A DNA stretch of 64,000 nucleotides from JACCZX01 sp963786295 (GCA_963786295.1 CAWAYV010000007.1:1-64000), one strand, 5' to 3'; positions 18,809 to 30,271 are shown, counted from the stretch's first letter. Program-made: numbers and translations. The notes: generated from the sequence alone by a model not told the origin.

Positions 18809-21552
18809 GTGAAGAAAAGCCAGCTCACCGAATATTCCGCCAAGCGCAGTTTTTCAGCCACTCCCGAGCCGGCGGCGGAGGTGCGCGACGCTCACGGCGG
18901 GCCGCTGCTGTTCGTGATTCAACAGCACGCTGCGCGCCACATGCACTACGACCTGCGGCTGGAGTGCGACGGCGTATTGAAATCATGGGCCATTCCGAAA
19001 GGGCCGTCGCTCGATCCTAACGATAAGCGTCTCGCCGCGCAGACCGAAGACCATCCATACGAGTACGCGTCCTTTGAGGGCGTCATTCCGCCCGGGCAAT
19101 ACGGTGCGGGTGAAATGATCGTGTGGGACTGCGGCGTCTACTCGCCCGATGAAGGCCAGCAGTATTCGTTTCACGATCGTGCGCAAGCCGAAGAGCGTGT
19201 TCGTACTGAACTGGAAAACGGCAAGCTGAGCTTTCTGCTGCGTGGCGAAAAGGTCAAGGGGTCGTTTGCGTTAGTGCGAATGGCAGACCGCAAGAACTGG
19301 CTGCTGATCAAGCACAAAGATCGGTTTGTCGCCAAGACTGATTTGACAGCGCAGAACCGCTCGGTGCTTTCCAACGCATCGGTCGAGGAGATGAAGAGTG
19401 TGCCGGCGCATCGCATTGCGGCCGAGCGGCTGGTCGTTGCCGGTCCTTCCGAGAAACTACCCGCGACGCTCGCGCCGATGCAGGCCGAACTGGGCGATAA
19501 AGCGTTTAACCACACCGACTGGATGTGGGAGCCCAAGCTCGACGGCTATCGCGTGCTCGCGTTTGTCGAGGGCGACAACCGTCAAATTGCGCACGCGGCG
19601 CGGCCTCGACCTGGCCGCCGACTTTCCGAAGGTATGCGCCGAGCTGCGCAAGCAAGCCGTGGAGACGATGATTCTCGATGCAGAAATCGTCGCGTTCGAT
19701 GCCGAGGGCCGGCCATCATTCAACGCGATGCAAAACCGCAGTGCGCAAACAGAACGTGCGGTGCTGTACTGCTTCGACCTGCTGCACTTCGCCGGGGTCA
19801 ACTTGCGCCAGGCACCGTACACCGATCGTCGCCGCTATCTCGCGCAGTCTTTGCTGCCGTCGCCGCTGGTTCAGTTGGTGCACTCGCAGGACGACGGCGT
19901 AGCTCTGCAGGCGGCTGCGGACGCAAGCGGCCTCGAGGGAGTGGTCGGCAAACGCAAGAACAGCCGTTATGAAGCCGGCAAGCGCTCGGCTTCATGGTTG
20001 AAGGTCAAATCGATCACCAGTGCCGACTTTGTCATTGGCGGTTACACGCAGGGTAAAGGCGCGCGCTCGCCGCTGGGCGCGTTACTGGTTGGCTATTGGG
20101 ACGGCGGCAAGCTGGTGTACGCATCGCACGTCGGCTCCGGCTTTAACGACGAGTCGCTGTCGGATGTGCGGAAGCAACTCGAACCGCTGCAAAGGAAAAC
20201 CAATCCGTTCTCGACCAAACCGGAACTGAACGCGCCGACGACGTGGGTCGCGCCGGAGCTTGTCGCTGAAGTGAAATTCCAGGATTGGACCGAAGACGGC
20301 CATTTGCGTGCGCCGGTGTTTCTGCGGCTGCGCGATGACATCGATCCGAAGACAGTGCGACGCGAGGTGACGACGAAATCAGCGGCCGTGCCTGCGCCGG
20401 CAAGCGCCGCACGCGGACGGGCGAAGACGAAGTTCGTCGCGGCTTGGCGCGACGGGACGCGACACGGAGAGTGCGAAGAACAACGCGAACAGCGAGATCG
20501 ACGATGTGCTGCGTCAGCTCGACAACGCCAAGGCCACGTTCCCGATCGCGGTTGGTCCGCACACGCTGAAGCTGACTCATCTCGATCGCGTGTACTGGCC
20601 GGCGGATCAGGCGCTATCGCAAGCGCCGGTCACCAAGCGCGACCTGCTGCGCTACTTCGCGCAAGTGTCTCCATTCATCCTGCCGCATCTGGCGGACCGA
20701 CCGCTAACGATGATCCGGATGCCGGACGGCATTCACGGTCAACGCTTTTTCCAGAAACACTGGGAGCAGGAGCGGCCACCGTTTGCTCGCACGATCACCG
20801 TATTCTCGGAGCACAAGGACGAAAGCCACGAATATCTGCTATGCAACGACCTGCCGACGCTGCTGTGGCTTGCGCAGTCGGGAACGCTCGAGTTTCATGT
20901 CTGGCATTCGCGTGCGCAGCCGGGGCCGGACACCAAAGCGCAAACCGATGACTACTCAAGTTCAGCAGAAGCGCTCGAAACATCGGTGCTGAACCATCCC
21001 GACTACGTGGTGTTCGACATCGATCCGTACATCTATTCAGGCAAGGAGAAAGCCGGCGACGAGCCGGAGCTGAACACGATTGCCTTTGAGAAAGGCAAGG
21101 AAGTCGCGTTCTGGCTGCGCGAGCTGCTGGACACGATGTCGCTGGAGGCGATCGTCAAGACGTCGGGCAAGACCGGGTTGCACGTGTTCGTGCCGATCAA
21201 GCGCACGATCGACTTCGATGCGGCGCGTGCGGTGTCGGAGATCGTCGGGCGCCATTTGATGCGCGAGCACCCGAAAGACATTACGATGGAATGGAGCGTG
21301 CCGAAGCGCACCGGCAAGATCTTTATGGACTACAACATGAATGTGCGCGGCAAGACGCTGAACGTCGCGTATTCGCCGCGCGGCGCCGCAGGCGCACCCG
21401 TTTCGATGCCGTTGACATGGGACGAGCTGGCCGGCGCGCATCCACTAGACTTCCGCCTCGCCAATGCGCCGCAGCGTCTGGCTCAGAACGGTGACCGCTG
21501 GCGCGATGCGCTGAAGAAGAAACAAAGTATCGAACGCGCACTAAAAATGTGA
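18809..21552 (+). CDS. ligD: Multidomain ATP-dependent DNA ligase LigD, two frameshifts
   Basis: NHEJ end-processing ligase of about 910 residues with the Pseudomonas-type domain order. The 3'-phosphoesterase comes first (HAARHMHYDLRLECDG, residues about 38-53). The ATP-dependent ligase follows, with catalytic lysine in EPKLDGYRVLAF (about residue 245) and further motifs LDAEIVAFD and LEGVVGKRKNSRYEAGKRS. The archaeo-eukaryotic primase/polymerase is last (THLDRVYWP, YVVFDIDPY, MNVRGKTLNVAYSPR). An extra C at 19579-19580 breaks the ligase domain, and another single-base insertion around 20410-20470 separates ligase from polymerase. Both are best explained as sequence errors. It heads an operon with ku: the stop lies 12 bases before the ku ATG. 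It seals double-strand breaks with Ku, mainly in stationary cells (family knowledge). Confidence 0.88.
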
Positions 21553-21564
21553 AGGAGTCCCAGC

Positions 21565-22452
21565 ATGGCCGCACGACCTATTGGATCTCTGACCATCGCA
21601 TTCGGACTGGTGTCGATTCCGGTCAAGATGTTCTCGGCGACCGAAGCGAGCAAGGCGATCTCGTTCAACATGCTGCACAAGGACTGCGGCTCGCGCCTGA
21701 AGCAGCAGTACCTCTGCCTGAAGGAAGAAATTCCGGTGGCGCGCGAAGACATCGTCAAAGGCTACGAATTCGCGAAGGATCAGTATGTGATGTTCACGCC
21801 GGAGGAGTTGAAGGCGCTCGAAGAAGCCGGCACGCAGACCGCGGACATCGCCGAGTTCGTCCCGATCGAAGCGATCGACCCGGTGTACTTCGACAAGGCT
21901 TATTACCTTTCACCCGACAAAGGCGGCGCGAAACCGTACGCGTTACTGGCAAGAGCGCTGCGTGAATCAAACCGCTGCGCTGTCGGTCGCTATGCGGCGC
22001 GCGGCAAGCAGTACATCGTGATGATCCGGCCGGTCGAAGACGGGCTCGTGATGCAGCAGCTGCTATACGCAGCCGAGGTGCGCTCGATCAAGGACATCGA
22101 AATTCCGCAGACCGAAGTCAAGGACGTCGAGTTGAAGCTCGCACAGCAGCTGATCGAGCAGCAGGCGTCCGACACGTTCGATCCGTCCGTGTACACCGAC
22201 GAGGTGCGCGCCAGGGTCGAGGCCGCGGTTCAAAAGAAGGTCGAAGGCCAGGAGATCACGATGGCCGAAGTGCCCGAAAGCAGCGGCGCGCAGGTCATCG
22301 ACCTGATGGAAGCGTTGCGCGCGAGCCTGAATAAGAAAACGCCGGCCCCCTCGAAGGCGAGTGCCCCGGAAGCGCAGGCGCGCGAGACGCGCAAGCCAGC
22401 CAAGCGAGCGGCGCAACCCGAGCCGGTGGCGCGCAGGGCGGCCAGAAAGTAG
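21565..22452 (+). CDS. ku: DNA end-binding protein Ku
   Basis: Protein of 295 residues with the bacterial Ku core (GSLTIAFGLVSIPVKMFSAT at residues 5-24; LHKDCGSRLKQQYLC; the FVPIEAIDPVYFDKAYYL segment; FDPSVYTDEVRARVEA). It forms a ring on broken DNA ends and recruits LigD. The C-terminus is rich in Lys, Arg, Ala and Pro (residues about 265-295), as in Ku proteins whose tail binds DNA. The ribosome binding site AAGGAG at 21552-21557 overlaps the ligD stop, so the two are coupled. Frame is intact. Confidence 0.93.
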   Translation: MAARPIGSLTIAFGLVSIPVKMFSATEASKAISFNMLHKDCGSRLKQQYLCLKEEIPVAREDIVKGYEFAKDQYVMFTPEELKALEEAGTQTADIAEFVPIEAIDPVYFDKAYYLSPDKGGAKPYALLARALRESNRCAVGRYAARGKQYIVMIRPVEDGLVMQQLLYAAEVRSIKDIEIPQTEVKDVELKLAQQLIEQQASDTFDPSVYTDEVRARVEAAVQKKVEGQEITMAEVPESSGAQVIDLMEALRASLNKKTPAPSKASAPEAQARETRKPAKRAAQPEPVARRAARK

Positions 22453-22470
22453 GCGACTTAGCTGCACGCG

Positions 22471-23283
22471 ATGCATGAATACGGCGTGCGCGACGTCGAG
22501 AAGCTGCTGCGCCTGCCGCGCAGCACGATTCGATCGCTGATCGACGCAGGGTTTGTGTCGCCGGCGCGCGGCCCGCGCAACGCATGGCTGTTTTCTTTTC
22601 AAGACCTAATCGTTCTACGTACTGCGCGAGCGCTGGCCGTAGCCAATGTTCCGCGTAAGCGCATCACCAAATCGATCAGGGAGCTTCGGCGCCATCTGCC
22701 CGAATCGATGCCGCTATCCGGTCTTTCGATCTGCGCGGTAGCCGATCGCGTCGTCGTCAAAGAAGGCCGCAGCCGCTGGCAAGCTGACTCAGGACAATAT
22801 CTGCTCGCGTTCGAAAGCGACGCTGACGGCTCTATCAGCGTGATCGAAGAAGTGGACACGAGCGCGAGCGCTGAGTCTCACTTCGCCGACGGTGCAGCAC
22901 TCGAGAGCGAAGATGCAGCCGCCGCGGTGCAGGCATATGAGCACGCCGTCGCCGCAGACCCGACGCTGCTCGACGCGCATATCAATCTGGGAAGGTTGCT
23001 GCACGAAAGCGGCCGCCACGCGTACGCGGAGCGCGTCTATCGCGATGCGATCAAGGCGTGCGGCGACGAGCCGCTGCTGCTGTACAACCTCGGCGTGCTC
23101 CTCGACGACATGGGCCGCAAGGCCGAGGCAATGCGCGTCTACGAGGCAGCGTTACGTGTCGACTCCGGCATGGCTGACTGTCACTACAACCTGGCGTTGC
23201 TCTACGAAGACGTGAAGAAACCCAAGGAAGCCATTCGTCACATGGCGCAGTATCGTCGGCTGATGGGGTCTACTCCGCGGTAG
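22471..23283 (+). CDS. MerR-type helix-turn-helix protein with TPR repeats
   Basis: Protein of 270 residues. Residues 1-70 are a MerR-like winged helix (YGVRDVEKLLRLPRSTIRSL, FSFQDLIVLRTARAL). Residues about 135-265 hold three tetratricopeptide repeats (AHINLGRLLHESGRHAYAER, LLYNLGVLLDDMGRKAEAMR, CHYNLALLYEDVKKPKEAIR). It follows ku by 18 bases and is probably co-transcribed. The combination of a DNA-binding domain and a TPR tail, attached to an NHEJ operon, suggests a regulator or accessory factor for end joining (inference). No effector-binding cysteines typical of metal-sensing MerR proteins are seen. Confidence 0.8.
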   Translation: MHEYGVRDVEKLLRLPRSTIRSLIDAGFVSPARGPRNAWLFSFQDLIVLRTARALAVANVPRKRITKSIRELRRHLPESMPLSGLSICAVADRVVVKEGRSRWQADSGQYLLAFESDADGSISVIEEVDTSASAESHFADGAALESEDAAAAVQAYEHAVAADPTLLDAHINLGRLLHESGRHAYAERVYRDAIKACGDEPLLLYNLGVLLDDMGRKAEAMRVYEAALRVDSGMADCHYNLALLYEDVKKPKEAIRHMAQYRRLMGSTPR

Positions 23284-23441
23284 GGGCACTGGGTTCACGA
23301 GCCAAGCGCCGCGCAAGAAAACCCGAAAAAGAACTCAATCGCGCCAGACATTGGCGCCACGAACGCAGCAAAGACTGGCATTGTGCGCGCGGCGTCGTAG
23401 GCGCTCGCGAACCCTTTTCCGAAGTCGTTGCGGAGGCGAAT

Positions 23442-23996
23442 TTGGAATACGTCATCGTTGTCGTTGCCCTAATCGCGCTCGCATACGGCATCTGGATCTT
23501 TAACCGTCTGATTTCCGACCGCAACCTGGTTGCACAGGCGTTCGCCGATATTGACGTTCAGCTGAAGCGGCGCGCCGATCTGGTTCCGCAACTGGTGGAG
23601 ACGGTGAAGGGGTATGCGGCGTACGAGCGGCAGACATTGCAAGCGGTCGTCGAGTTGCGTGCCCGCGCGGGCGCTTTGGCAGAGCGCGAGCGCCGGCCGA
23701 GTGCATCGCGCTTCGGTGCCGAGAGCGAGCTGGGCGCTTCGTTGAAGAAGCTCATTCTGCTGCAGGAAAGCTACCCGCAATTAAAGGCCGATCAGAATTT
23801 TCGCGACCTCTCAGCCAAGTTGGTCGACGTTGAAGATCAGCTGCAACACGCGCGGCGCTTTTACAACGGCGCGGTCAAGCAATACGTGACGCGCCTGCAG
23901 ACATTTCCGGACATCATCGTGGCCCGCCTGCTTGCTTTTCGCAGCGCAGCGTTTTTCGAGACCGATGATCGCGCTGCTGTGCAGGTGTCGCTATGA
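23442..23996 (+). CDS. LemA family membrane protein
   Basis: Protein of 184 residues starting at TTG, chosen because GGAGG lies at 23432-23436, five bases upstream. It has one N-terminal transmembrane helix (YVIVVVALIALAYGIWIFNR) followed by the LemA helical domain (NLVAQAFADIDVQLKRRADL, VPQLVETVKGYAAYE, and later VEDQLQHARRFYNGAVKQY). LemA proteins have unknown function, often paired with TPM or DUF2207 membrane proteins. Its stop overlaps the DUF2207 start by four bases (ATGA), so the two are translationally coupled. Confidence 0.9.
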   Translation: MEYVIVVVALIALAYGIWIFNRLISDRNLVAQAFADIDVQLKRRADLVPQLVETVKGYAAYERQTLQAVVELRARAGALAERERRPSASRFGAESELGASLKKLILLQESYPQLKADQNFRDLSAKLVDVEDQLQHARRFYNGAVKQYVTRLQTFPDIIVARLLAFRSAAFFETDDRAAVQVSL

Positions 23997-25687
23997 GACG
24001 CCTCGTCTGTACGCTCGTGCTTGCGCTTTGCGGCGCCGCGAGTGTGGCGCAAGAACGCATCCTCGATTTCGCAAGCGATGTCTCGATCGACGCGAATGGC
24101 TCGTTGCTTGTCGTCGAAACGATCGTCGTCCAGGTCGAGGGCCAGCAGATCAAGCGCGGCATCTTTCGCGATTTTCCGACGCGCTACCAGAATCACCGCG
24201 GGCTGACGGTGGTCGTTCCATTCGAAGTTCTGAATGTCCAGCGCGACGGAACGGCCGAGCAATACAAAGTCGAGCCGCTTAATAACGGCATGCGCGTTCG
24301 CATCGGCAATCCGCAGCAAATGTTGCCGCGCGGGCCGCACATGTACCGGATTTCGTATCGCACCGGACGCCAGCTGGGATTCTTCGAGCGGCACGATGAG
24401 CTGTACTGGAACGTGACCGGCAATGGCTGGCCGTTCGTGATCGATCGCGTGAGCGCGTGGGTTCGGCTACCGCAACCCGTGCCGGCCGACAAACTCAGCG
24501 CCGAGGTGTACACCGGCCCGCAGGGCGCGCGTGGTCGCGATGCCAAAGTCAGCGTCGCTGACGGCGAATTCAACTTTGAAACGACGCGTCGTCTGGCGCC
24601 AAACGAAGGGCTGACGATCGTTGCTGCGTTTCCAAAGGGCATTGTTACCCCACCGTCAGCGCTGCAGCGACTTGGCTGGACACTCGCCGATAACGCCGGC
24701 GAGCTGGTCGGGATCGGCGCGTTGTTGCTGCTGGTCGTTTTCATGTTTGCGATGTGGTGGAGCGTTGGACGCGATCCACGCAAGGGCCCGAAATTTCCGC
24801 GCTACGAGCCACCGGCCAACATGAGCGCAGCCGCAGTTCGCTTTATCGATCGCATGGGCTTCGACACACGCTGCATGGCAGCTGGTGTACTCGGCCTCGG
24901 CGCACGCGGTTATTTGAAGGTTCAGCAGCACGACAAAGGATTCGTTGTTCAGAAAACCGGCTCGACGGTTCAATGGTTGCCCGGTGAAAAGCCGCTAGCG
25001 GACGCGCTGTTTCGAGGCGGGTCGCAGGCGACGTTGAGTCAGACCTACGATCCAGCAGTGGCCGAAGCGCAGAGTGACCTGAGCTCAGCACTGTCTACCC
25101 ATTACAAGGGCGTTGCTTTCAAACGCAATCACTGGCCGCTGGTGCTGGTCGTCATTTGCGGTGCCGCTGCGTTTGGTCTGGCGGGGGTGCTCGGAGCGAA
25201 TCCGGCGTTGATCATTGCGCTCGTCTGCGTTTTGTTGCTGGCGTTGTTCATCTTTTTCAAGCTGATGCCTGCCTACACGCGCGAAGGGCGAAAGGTGCAA
25301 GACCACATCGAAGGCTTGCGCCAATATCTCGGTGTGGCCGAGCGCGACGATCTCGCTCGAATGAAGGCACCCGAAATGACGCCCACCGAATTCGCGCGCA
25401 TGCTGCCGTACGCGCTCGCACTCGACGTCGAAAAGACATGGGCCGATCGCTTCGCTGCGGTACTCGGCACGGCTGCCGTCGCGGCGGCGGTGTCGTCGTA
25501 TTACGCCGGCGACACGAGTTCGTGGGGATCGAACTCGATCGACGACTTGACCGATTCCTTCGGCTCGCTCGACAGCACGGTCAGCGCAGCGTCGACTGCT
25601 CCCGGATCAGAATCGGGCAGTAGCGGTGGCGGTGGCGGAGGGTCGAGCGGAGGCGGTGGAGGTGGCGGCGGCGGAGGCGGGTGGTAG
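23993..25687 (+). CDS. DUF2207 membrane protein
   Basis: Protein of 564 residues with a signal peptide (MRRLVCTLVLALCGAASVAQ), an extracytoplasmic DUF2207 domain (ILDFASDVSIDANGSLLVVE, then IKRGIFRDFPTRY), a central transmembrane helix near residue 245 (IGALLLLVVFMFAMWWSVGR), and a second membrane hairpin near residues 385-425. The C-terminus is a low-complexity Ser/Gly tail ending in Trp, typical of this family and of TPM-domain proteins. It is coupled to lemA by an ATGA overlap. Function is unknown; the pair is widespread and probably acts in the envelope. Confidence 0.88.
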   Translation: MRRLVCTLVLALCGAASVAQERILDFASDVSIDANGSLLVVETIVVQVEGQQIKRGIFRDFPTRYQNHRGLTVVVPFEVLNVQRDGTAEQYKVEPLNNGMRVRIGNPQQMLPRGPHMYRISYRTGRQLGFFERHDELYWNVTGNGWPFVIDRVSAWVRLPQPVPADKLSAEVYTGPQGARGRDAKVSVADGEFNFETTRRLAPNEGLTIVAAFPKGIVTPPSALQRLGWTLADNAGELVGIGALLLLVVFMFAMWWSVGRDPRKGPKFPRYEPPANMSAAAVRFIDRMGFDTRCMAAGVLGLGARGYLKVQQHDKGFVVQKTGSTVQWLPGEKPLADALFRGGSQATLSQTYDPAVAEAQSDLSSALSTHYKGVAFKRNHWPLVLVVICGAAAFGLAGVLGANPALIIALVCVLLLALFIFFKLMPAYTREGRKVQDHIEGLRQYLGVAERDDLARMKAPEMTPTEFARMLPYALALDVEKTWADRFAAVLGTAAVAAAVSSYYAGDTSSWGSNSIDDLTDSFGSLDSTVSAASTAPGSESGSSGGGGGGSSGGGGGGGGGGGW

Positions 25688-25701
25688 GCGCTTGCTCTGC
25701 C

Positions 25702-28700
25702 TCATCCGACGGTCATCAGGCTCGCGTTGCCTCCGGCGGCCGCGGTGTTGACGCTGACGACTCGCTCGACCAGCAGGCGCTCGATGGCAAACGGTGGTTC
25801 GCCCGGCGCGAAGCCGTGGATGCTTACGATCGGGCCGTCGCGCGCGGCGATCTTGCGCGCGATGTCGATGCGCTCTTGCGCCGAACCGTGATGTATCGAC
25901 GGCATCGAACTCGCAATCGGCTGACGGTCCAATCGTCGATCAGCCGGATTGCATCTTTCACGACTCGCGGTAACCGCTCGAGCGTCGCCTGTGTGAGTGC
26001 GTTGCGCGGCCACACAGCGCGGGCGCCGAGTGCCAGCGCTAGCGCGAGTTGCGCGAGCAAGTCGCGCGCGGACGCCGCAAGACAAAGGAGCGTTTCGCGC
26101 GGCAGCACGGTGTACGAATTGCGCTCACCGGTCGGCCCCGGCAGCAGCACTGACGCTCCCGCAGGAGACAGCGAGGCAAGACGATCGCACAGCGCAGCCA
26201 GATTGGGTTCGGATCGCATCGCCCAATCGCGCAACGCCTCCAGAGCATCCGATTGTGAGCCGCGCGGCAACTGCAGCGATTCATCGCACGCTTCTGAAGC
26301 TGCAACGAGCTCCGCGAGCGCAGCATCGGCGGGGCACTTCGAAAGCAACCGATACAGATACAGCGGACCACCGGCCTTCGGACCCGTGCCCGAGAGCCCC
26401 TCGCCGCCGAAGGGCTGCACGCCAACCACCGCGCCTACGATGTTGCGGTTCACGTAGATGTTGCCCGCGTGCGCGCGACGCACGACGCGGTCGATCTTGC
26501 CGTCGACACGCGAGTGCACGCCGAGCGTGAGGCCGTAGCCGAGCGCGTTGATGCCGTCGACCAGACGGTCGAGTTCTTCGCGTCGATAACGCAGCACGTG
26601 CAGCACAGGGCCAAAGACTTCACGCTCGAGCTGCTCGATCCGGTCGATCGAAATCAGCGTCGGCGGGACAAACGTACCGCGATTAGATGTTTTGTCGGCC
26701 GCTGCATCGACCGAAACCTGATGGACGCGATGACCTCGCGCGCGCATGCCATCGATGTATTTCACCAGCATCGAGCGCGCGTCGTCGTCGATGACCGGTC
26801 CCACATCGACCGCAAGGCGCTCGGGATTGCCGACGCTGAGCTCGGCCATCGCGCCTTCGAGCATTTCGAGTACGCGATCGGCGATGTCCTCCTGCAGGCA
26901 CAGCACGCGCAACGCCGAGCAGCGCTGCCCGGCACTATCAAAGGCCGACACGACGGCGTCGGCAACGACCTGCTCCGCCAGCGCTGACGAGTCGACGATC
27001 ATCGCGTTCTGTCCACCCGTCTCGGCGATCAGCGGCACGGGCCTGCCTTCGGGACCGAGCCGGCTCGCGAGCGAGCGCTGGATGATGCGTGCGACATCGG
27101 TCGATCCGGTGAAGACGACGCCTTGCGTTCTTGCATCGGCGACCAGTGCGGCACCGACGGTCTCGCCGCGGCCGGGAACGAGCACCAGTGCGTCACGCGG
27201 AACACCCGCGTGGTGCAGGATGCGTACTGCCTCTGCGGCGATCAGCGGCGTTTGCTCGGCGGGTTTCGCGAGCACCGTGTTGCCGGCTGCCAGCGCAGCG
27301 CTCACCTGTCCGGTGAAGATTGCCAGCGGAAAGTTCCACGGGCTGATACACACGACCGGGCCGAGCGGCACATGCGTGTCGGCTGCGATTCGCTCGTGTG
27401 CCTGGCGCGCGTAATAGCGCATGAAATCGACTGCCTCGCGTACTTCTGCGATGGCATTGCTATAGGTCTTGCCGGCTTCGCGCACGATCAGTCCCATTAG
27501 CAGCGGCATCTTCGCTTCCATCGTGTCGGCGGCGCGCTCCAGCATCGCTGCGCGCTGTGCCGGCGCGGTCGCGCGCCACGCGGACGCTGCGGCATCCGCG
27601 GCGTGCAGGGCCGCTTCCACCTCTGCCTGATCCGCCTGTGCTACTTGTCCTACGACATCATCGCGATGCGCGGGATTGCAAACCGGTTGCGTCTCGGGCG
27701 CACGCGCGCTGTTGATTGTGGGTTCCGCGCTCCAACCCACTGCGCGGCTTTTGACCAGCGCCTGAGCGAGACGCGTCAGCTCGTTCTCGTCGGTGAGGTC
27801 CATGCCGCGCGAGTTGAGACGCACGGTGCCAAAGATTTCGCGCGGCAGCGGAATGCGTGGGTGAGGCGCGCCGAGCGTGCCGGTGTCGGCGCCGATGCGC
27901 CGCGTGGTCGAGACCGGATCCGCGACAAGGTCGTCGAGCGAAACATCGGGGTCGGCGATGCGGTTGATGAACGAGGTGTTGGCACCGTTTTCCAGCAGAC
28001 GGCGCACCAGATAGGCGAGCAGCGTTTCGTGGCTGCCGACCGGCGCGTAGATACGGCATGGTCGGCCGAGCTTGCCGTCGGCGGCAGAACCGACCACCTG
28101 CGCGTACAGCGGCTCGCCCATGCCGTGCAAACACTGAAACTCGTACTGACGCGGATGCCAATCACCCGCCATGTGATAGATGGAGGCCAGTGTTTGCGCG
28201 TTGTGCGTGGCGAACTGCGGATAGATCTCGCGCGGTGCCGCAAGCAGCTTGCGCGCGCACGCGAGGTAGCAAACGTCGGTATAGACCTTGCGCGTGTAAA
28301 CCGGATAGCCGTCGAGGCCGTCAACTTGCGCGCGCTTGATTTCCGAGTCCCAATACGCACCCTTGACCAGTCGAACCATCAGGCGGCGTTGGGTACGACG
28401 CGCGAGATCGATCATGAAGTCGACCACGAACGGGCAGCGCTTCTGGTAGCCCTGCACGACGAAGCCGAGGCCGTTCCAGCCGGCGAGTGCAGGCTCTTCG
28501 CACAGTTTCTCCAGCAGGTCGAGCGAGATCTCGAGGCGGTCGGCCTCCTCAGCATCGATGTTGATTCCGATGTCGTAGTGCTTCGCCAGCAGCGTCAGCG
28601 CAAGCACGCGCGGATAAAGCTCGCCCATCACGCGCTCGCTCTGCGCGTACGAGTAGCGTGGATGCAGTGCCGAGAGCTTGATCGAGATGCCCGCACCTTC

Positions 28701-29450
28701 GTAGATACCGCGGCCTGAAGATGCCGTGCCGATCGCGTGAATCGCGCTCTCATACGACGCGTAGTAACGCTCAGCGTCGGTAGCCGTCATCGCCGCTTCG
28801 CCGAGCATGTCGTACGAATAGCGAAAACCGATCGCCTCGAAGCGCTCGGCGTGCTCGAGCGCGTCGGCGATCGTCTCGCCGGCGACGAACTGCTTGCCCA
28901 TCAGGCGCATCGCGAGGTCGACCGCCTTGCGAATCACCGGTTCACCTAGACGCGCAGTGACGCGCGTCAGGCCGTTCGCAAGCCCCGCTTCGTCGTGAGT
29001 GGCGACAAGCTTGCCGGTGATCAGCAGCCCCCAGGTGGCGGCATTGATAAACGGTGATGCGCTCTGTCCCAAGTGCGCGCGCCAGTCGCCGCGGCCGATC
29101 TTGTCGCGGATCAGCGCGTTACGCGTGGCGGCATCGGGAATGCGCAAAAGTGCCTCGGCCAGGCACATCAGCGCGACACCCTCTTCGCTCGACAGCGAGA
29201 ACTCCTGCAACAAACCTTGCACCATGTTCTCGCGAGCGATGCCGAGCTCGCGCCCGCGCAGGCTCGCCACCAGCTTCTTTGCAATCTCGGTTACCGCTGC
29301 TTGTTGTTCAGCGGGAAGCTCGGCAAGCGGCAACAGCGCTGGCACACACTCGGGCTCCGGCGTGCGATTCGCCGCGGTGATCGCCTTGCGCAGCGCGGAG
29401 CGCGACGGAATGTGGGTGGGCAGGTTTCCGAAGGATTGCGGATCGTCCAT
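25702..29450 (-). CDS. putA: Bifunctional proline dehydrogenase / P5C dehydrogenase PutA, C-terminal frameshift
   Basis: Enzyme of about 1,248 residues that oxidises proline to glutamate in two steps on the inner face of the membrane. The FAD-dependent proline dehydrogenase lies at about residues 150-470 (ISIKLSALHPRYSYAQSERV, GINIDAEEADRLEISLDLLE, VRLVKGAYWDSEIKRAQ). The NAD-dependent P5C dehydrogenase is at about 560-1000 (CISPWNFPLAIFTGQVSAAL, ETGGQNAMIVDSSALAEQVV, then DSAGQRCSALRVLCLQED with the catalytic Cys). The N-terminal ribbon-helix-helix domain of autoregulating PutA proteins is absent. A single-base shift near 25925 separates the body from the classic tail SVNTAAAGGNASLM, which is found in the next frame and ends at 25702. 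Confidence 0.92.
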
Positions 29451-29560
29451 CTCAACCTGGCGTCAGTGTCGGCTTGCTGGCTGGATGCTTACGTACACGT
29501 TAGCACTGGAATCATCGTCCGCGCACGCAAGTCGGGCTTCATGCTGGCATTGCTTGCGTT

Positions 29561-30271
29561 CTATTGCGCCTTGAACGTCACGACGAGCACGTCGCGATAT
29601 GCGGCGCGGCTCGGGTCGATCGGCTCGACCGCAGTCACGCCGTGTTTGACTCGCGCGTCGTCGACGATGGCGGTGTCCAGCGGCGCCGTCAGCGTAAAAC
29701 TGCCGAGCGCATGGCCGTCGAGGTCATGCACGGTGGTTGTGCCGCTCTTGATGTTGGTGCGATTGATCAGCAGCACGAGCGCATAGTCGACGCCGTCGCG
29801 ATGCACGCCCTCGGGTGTCGGCCGGCCGGGTGTGTCCGAGCGCGCCTCGATACGAAACTGATGGCACTCGATCTTCCAGTTCGTGTTAGGTCGCAGCGCA
29901 CCGAACAGGCGGCAGCAGAACGCAAGCACGCATTGCATCGTCGGGCCTGAGACGATCTCCGCATGCATCGGCTCGAACCAGCGCTCGATGCCGCCGACCA
30001 GCGGGTTGTAGTCGAGGCTCTGATAGTGCGGCTGATGCGGCTCGAGCGTGACCTTGTCTTCGCCCGCGCGCGCCGACAACGTCGCGTGTCGTCGGCGGCG
30101 ATAGCGATGGCCATCGGGCAGATACGTGTCGAGCTGAAGATCGGTCCAGCTTTCGGCAAAGCGCACCCAGTCCGACAACGCGCCGCAATCGTCAAGCAGC
30201 GGCCGCATACGCTCAGCATCGACGAACGCAAATCCTTCTCGCTCGACGCGCTCGCGCAGTGCAATTGTCAT
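29561..30271 (-). CDS. 2OG-Fe(II) dioxygenase family protein
   Basis: Protein of 236 residues from the ATG at 30271 (MTIALRERVEREGFAFVDAE). It belongs to the 2OG-Fe dioxygenase family that includes amino-acid hydroxylases such as L-isoleucine dioxygenase (Pfam 2OG-Fe_Oxy_2). The iron ligands are probably HRDGVDYALVLLINR (His-X-Asp) and the later VKHGV His. I chose this start over an upstream TTG at 30382 because the extra residues overlap the MFS gene. Its ATG overlaps the MFS stop (ATGA), so the two are translationally coupled. It probably hydroxylates a free amino acid or similar small molecule (inference). Confidence 0.8.
   Translation of the reverse strand: MTIALRERVEREGFAFVDAERMRPLLDDCGALSDWVRFAESWTDLQLDTYLPDGHRYRRRRHATLSARAGEDKVTLEPHQPHYQSLDYNPLVGGIERWFEPMHAEIVSGPTMQCVLAFCCRLFGALRPNTNWKIECHQFRIEARSDTPGRPTPEGVHRDGVDYALVLLINRTNIKSGTTTVHDLDGHALGSFTLTAPLDTAIVDDARVKHGVTAVEPIDPSRAAYRDVLVVTFKAQ

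Noticed and set aside
18809..21552. LigD frame changes as programmed frameshifting separating ligase and polymerase domains.
   Set aside because: The sites lack slippery heptamers with downstream structures, and similar indels occur in many unrelated genes, so sequence error is simpler.
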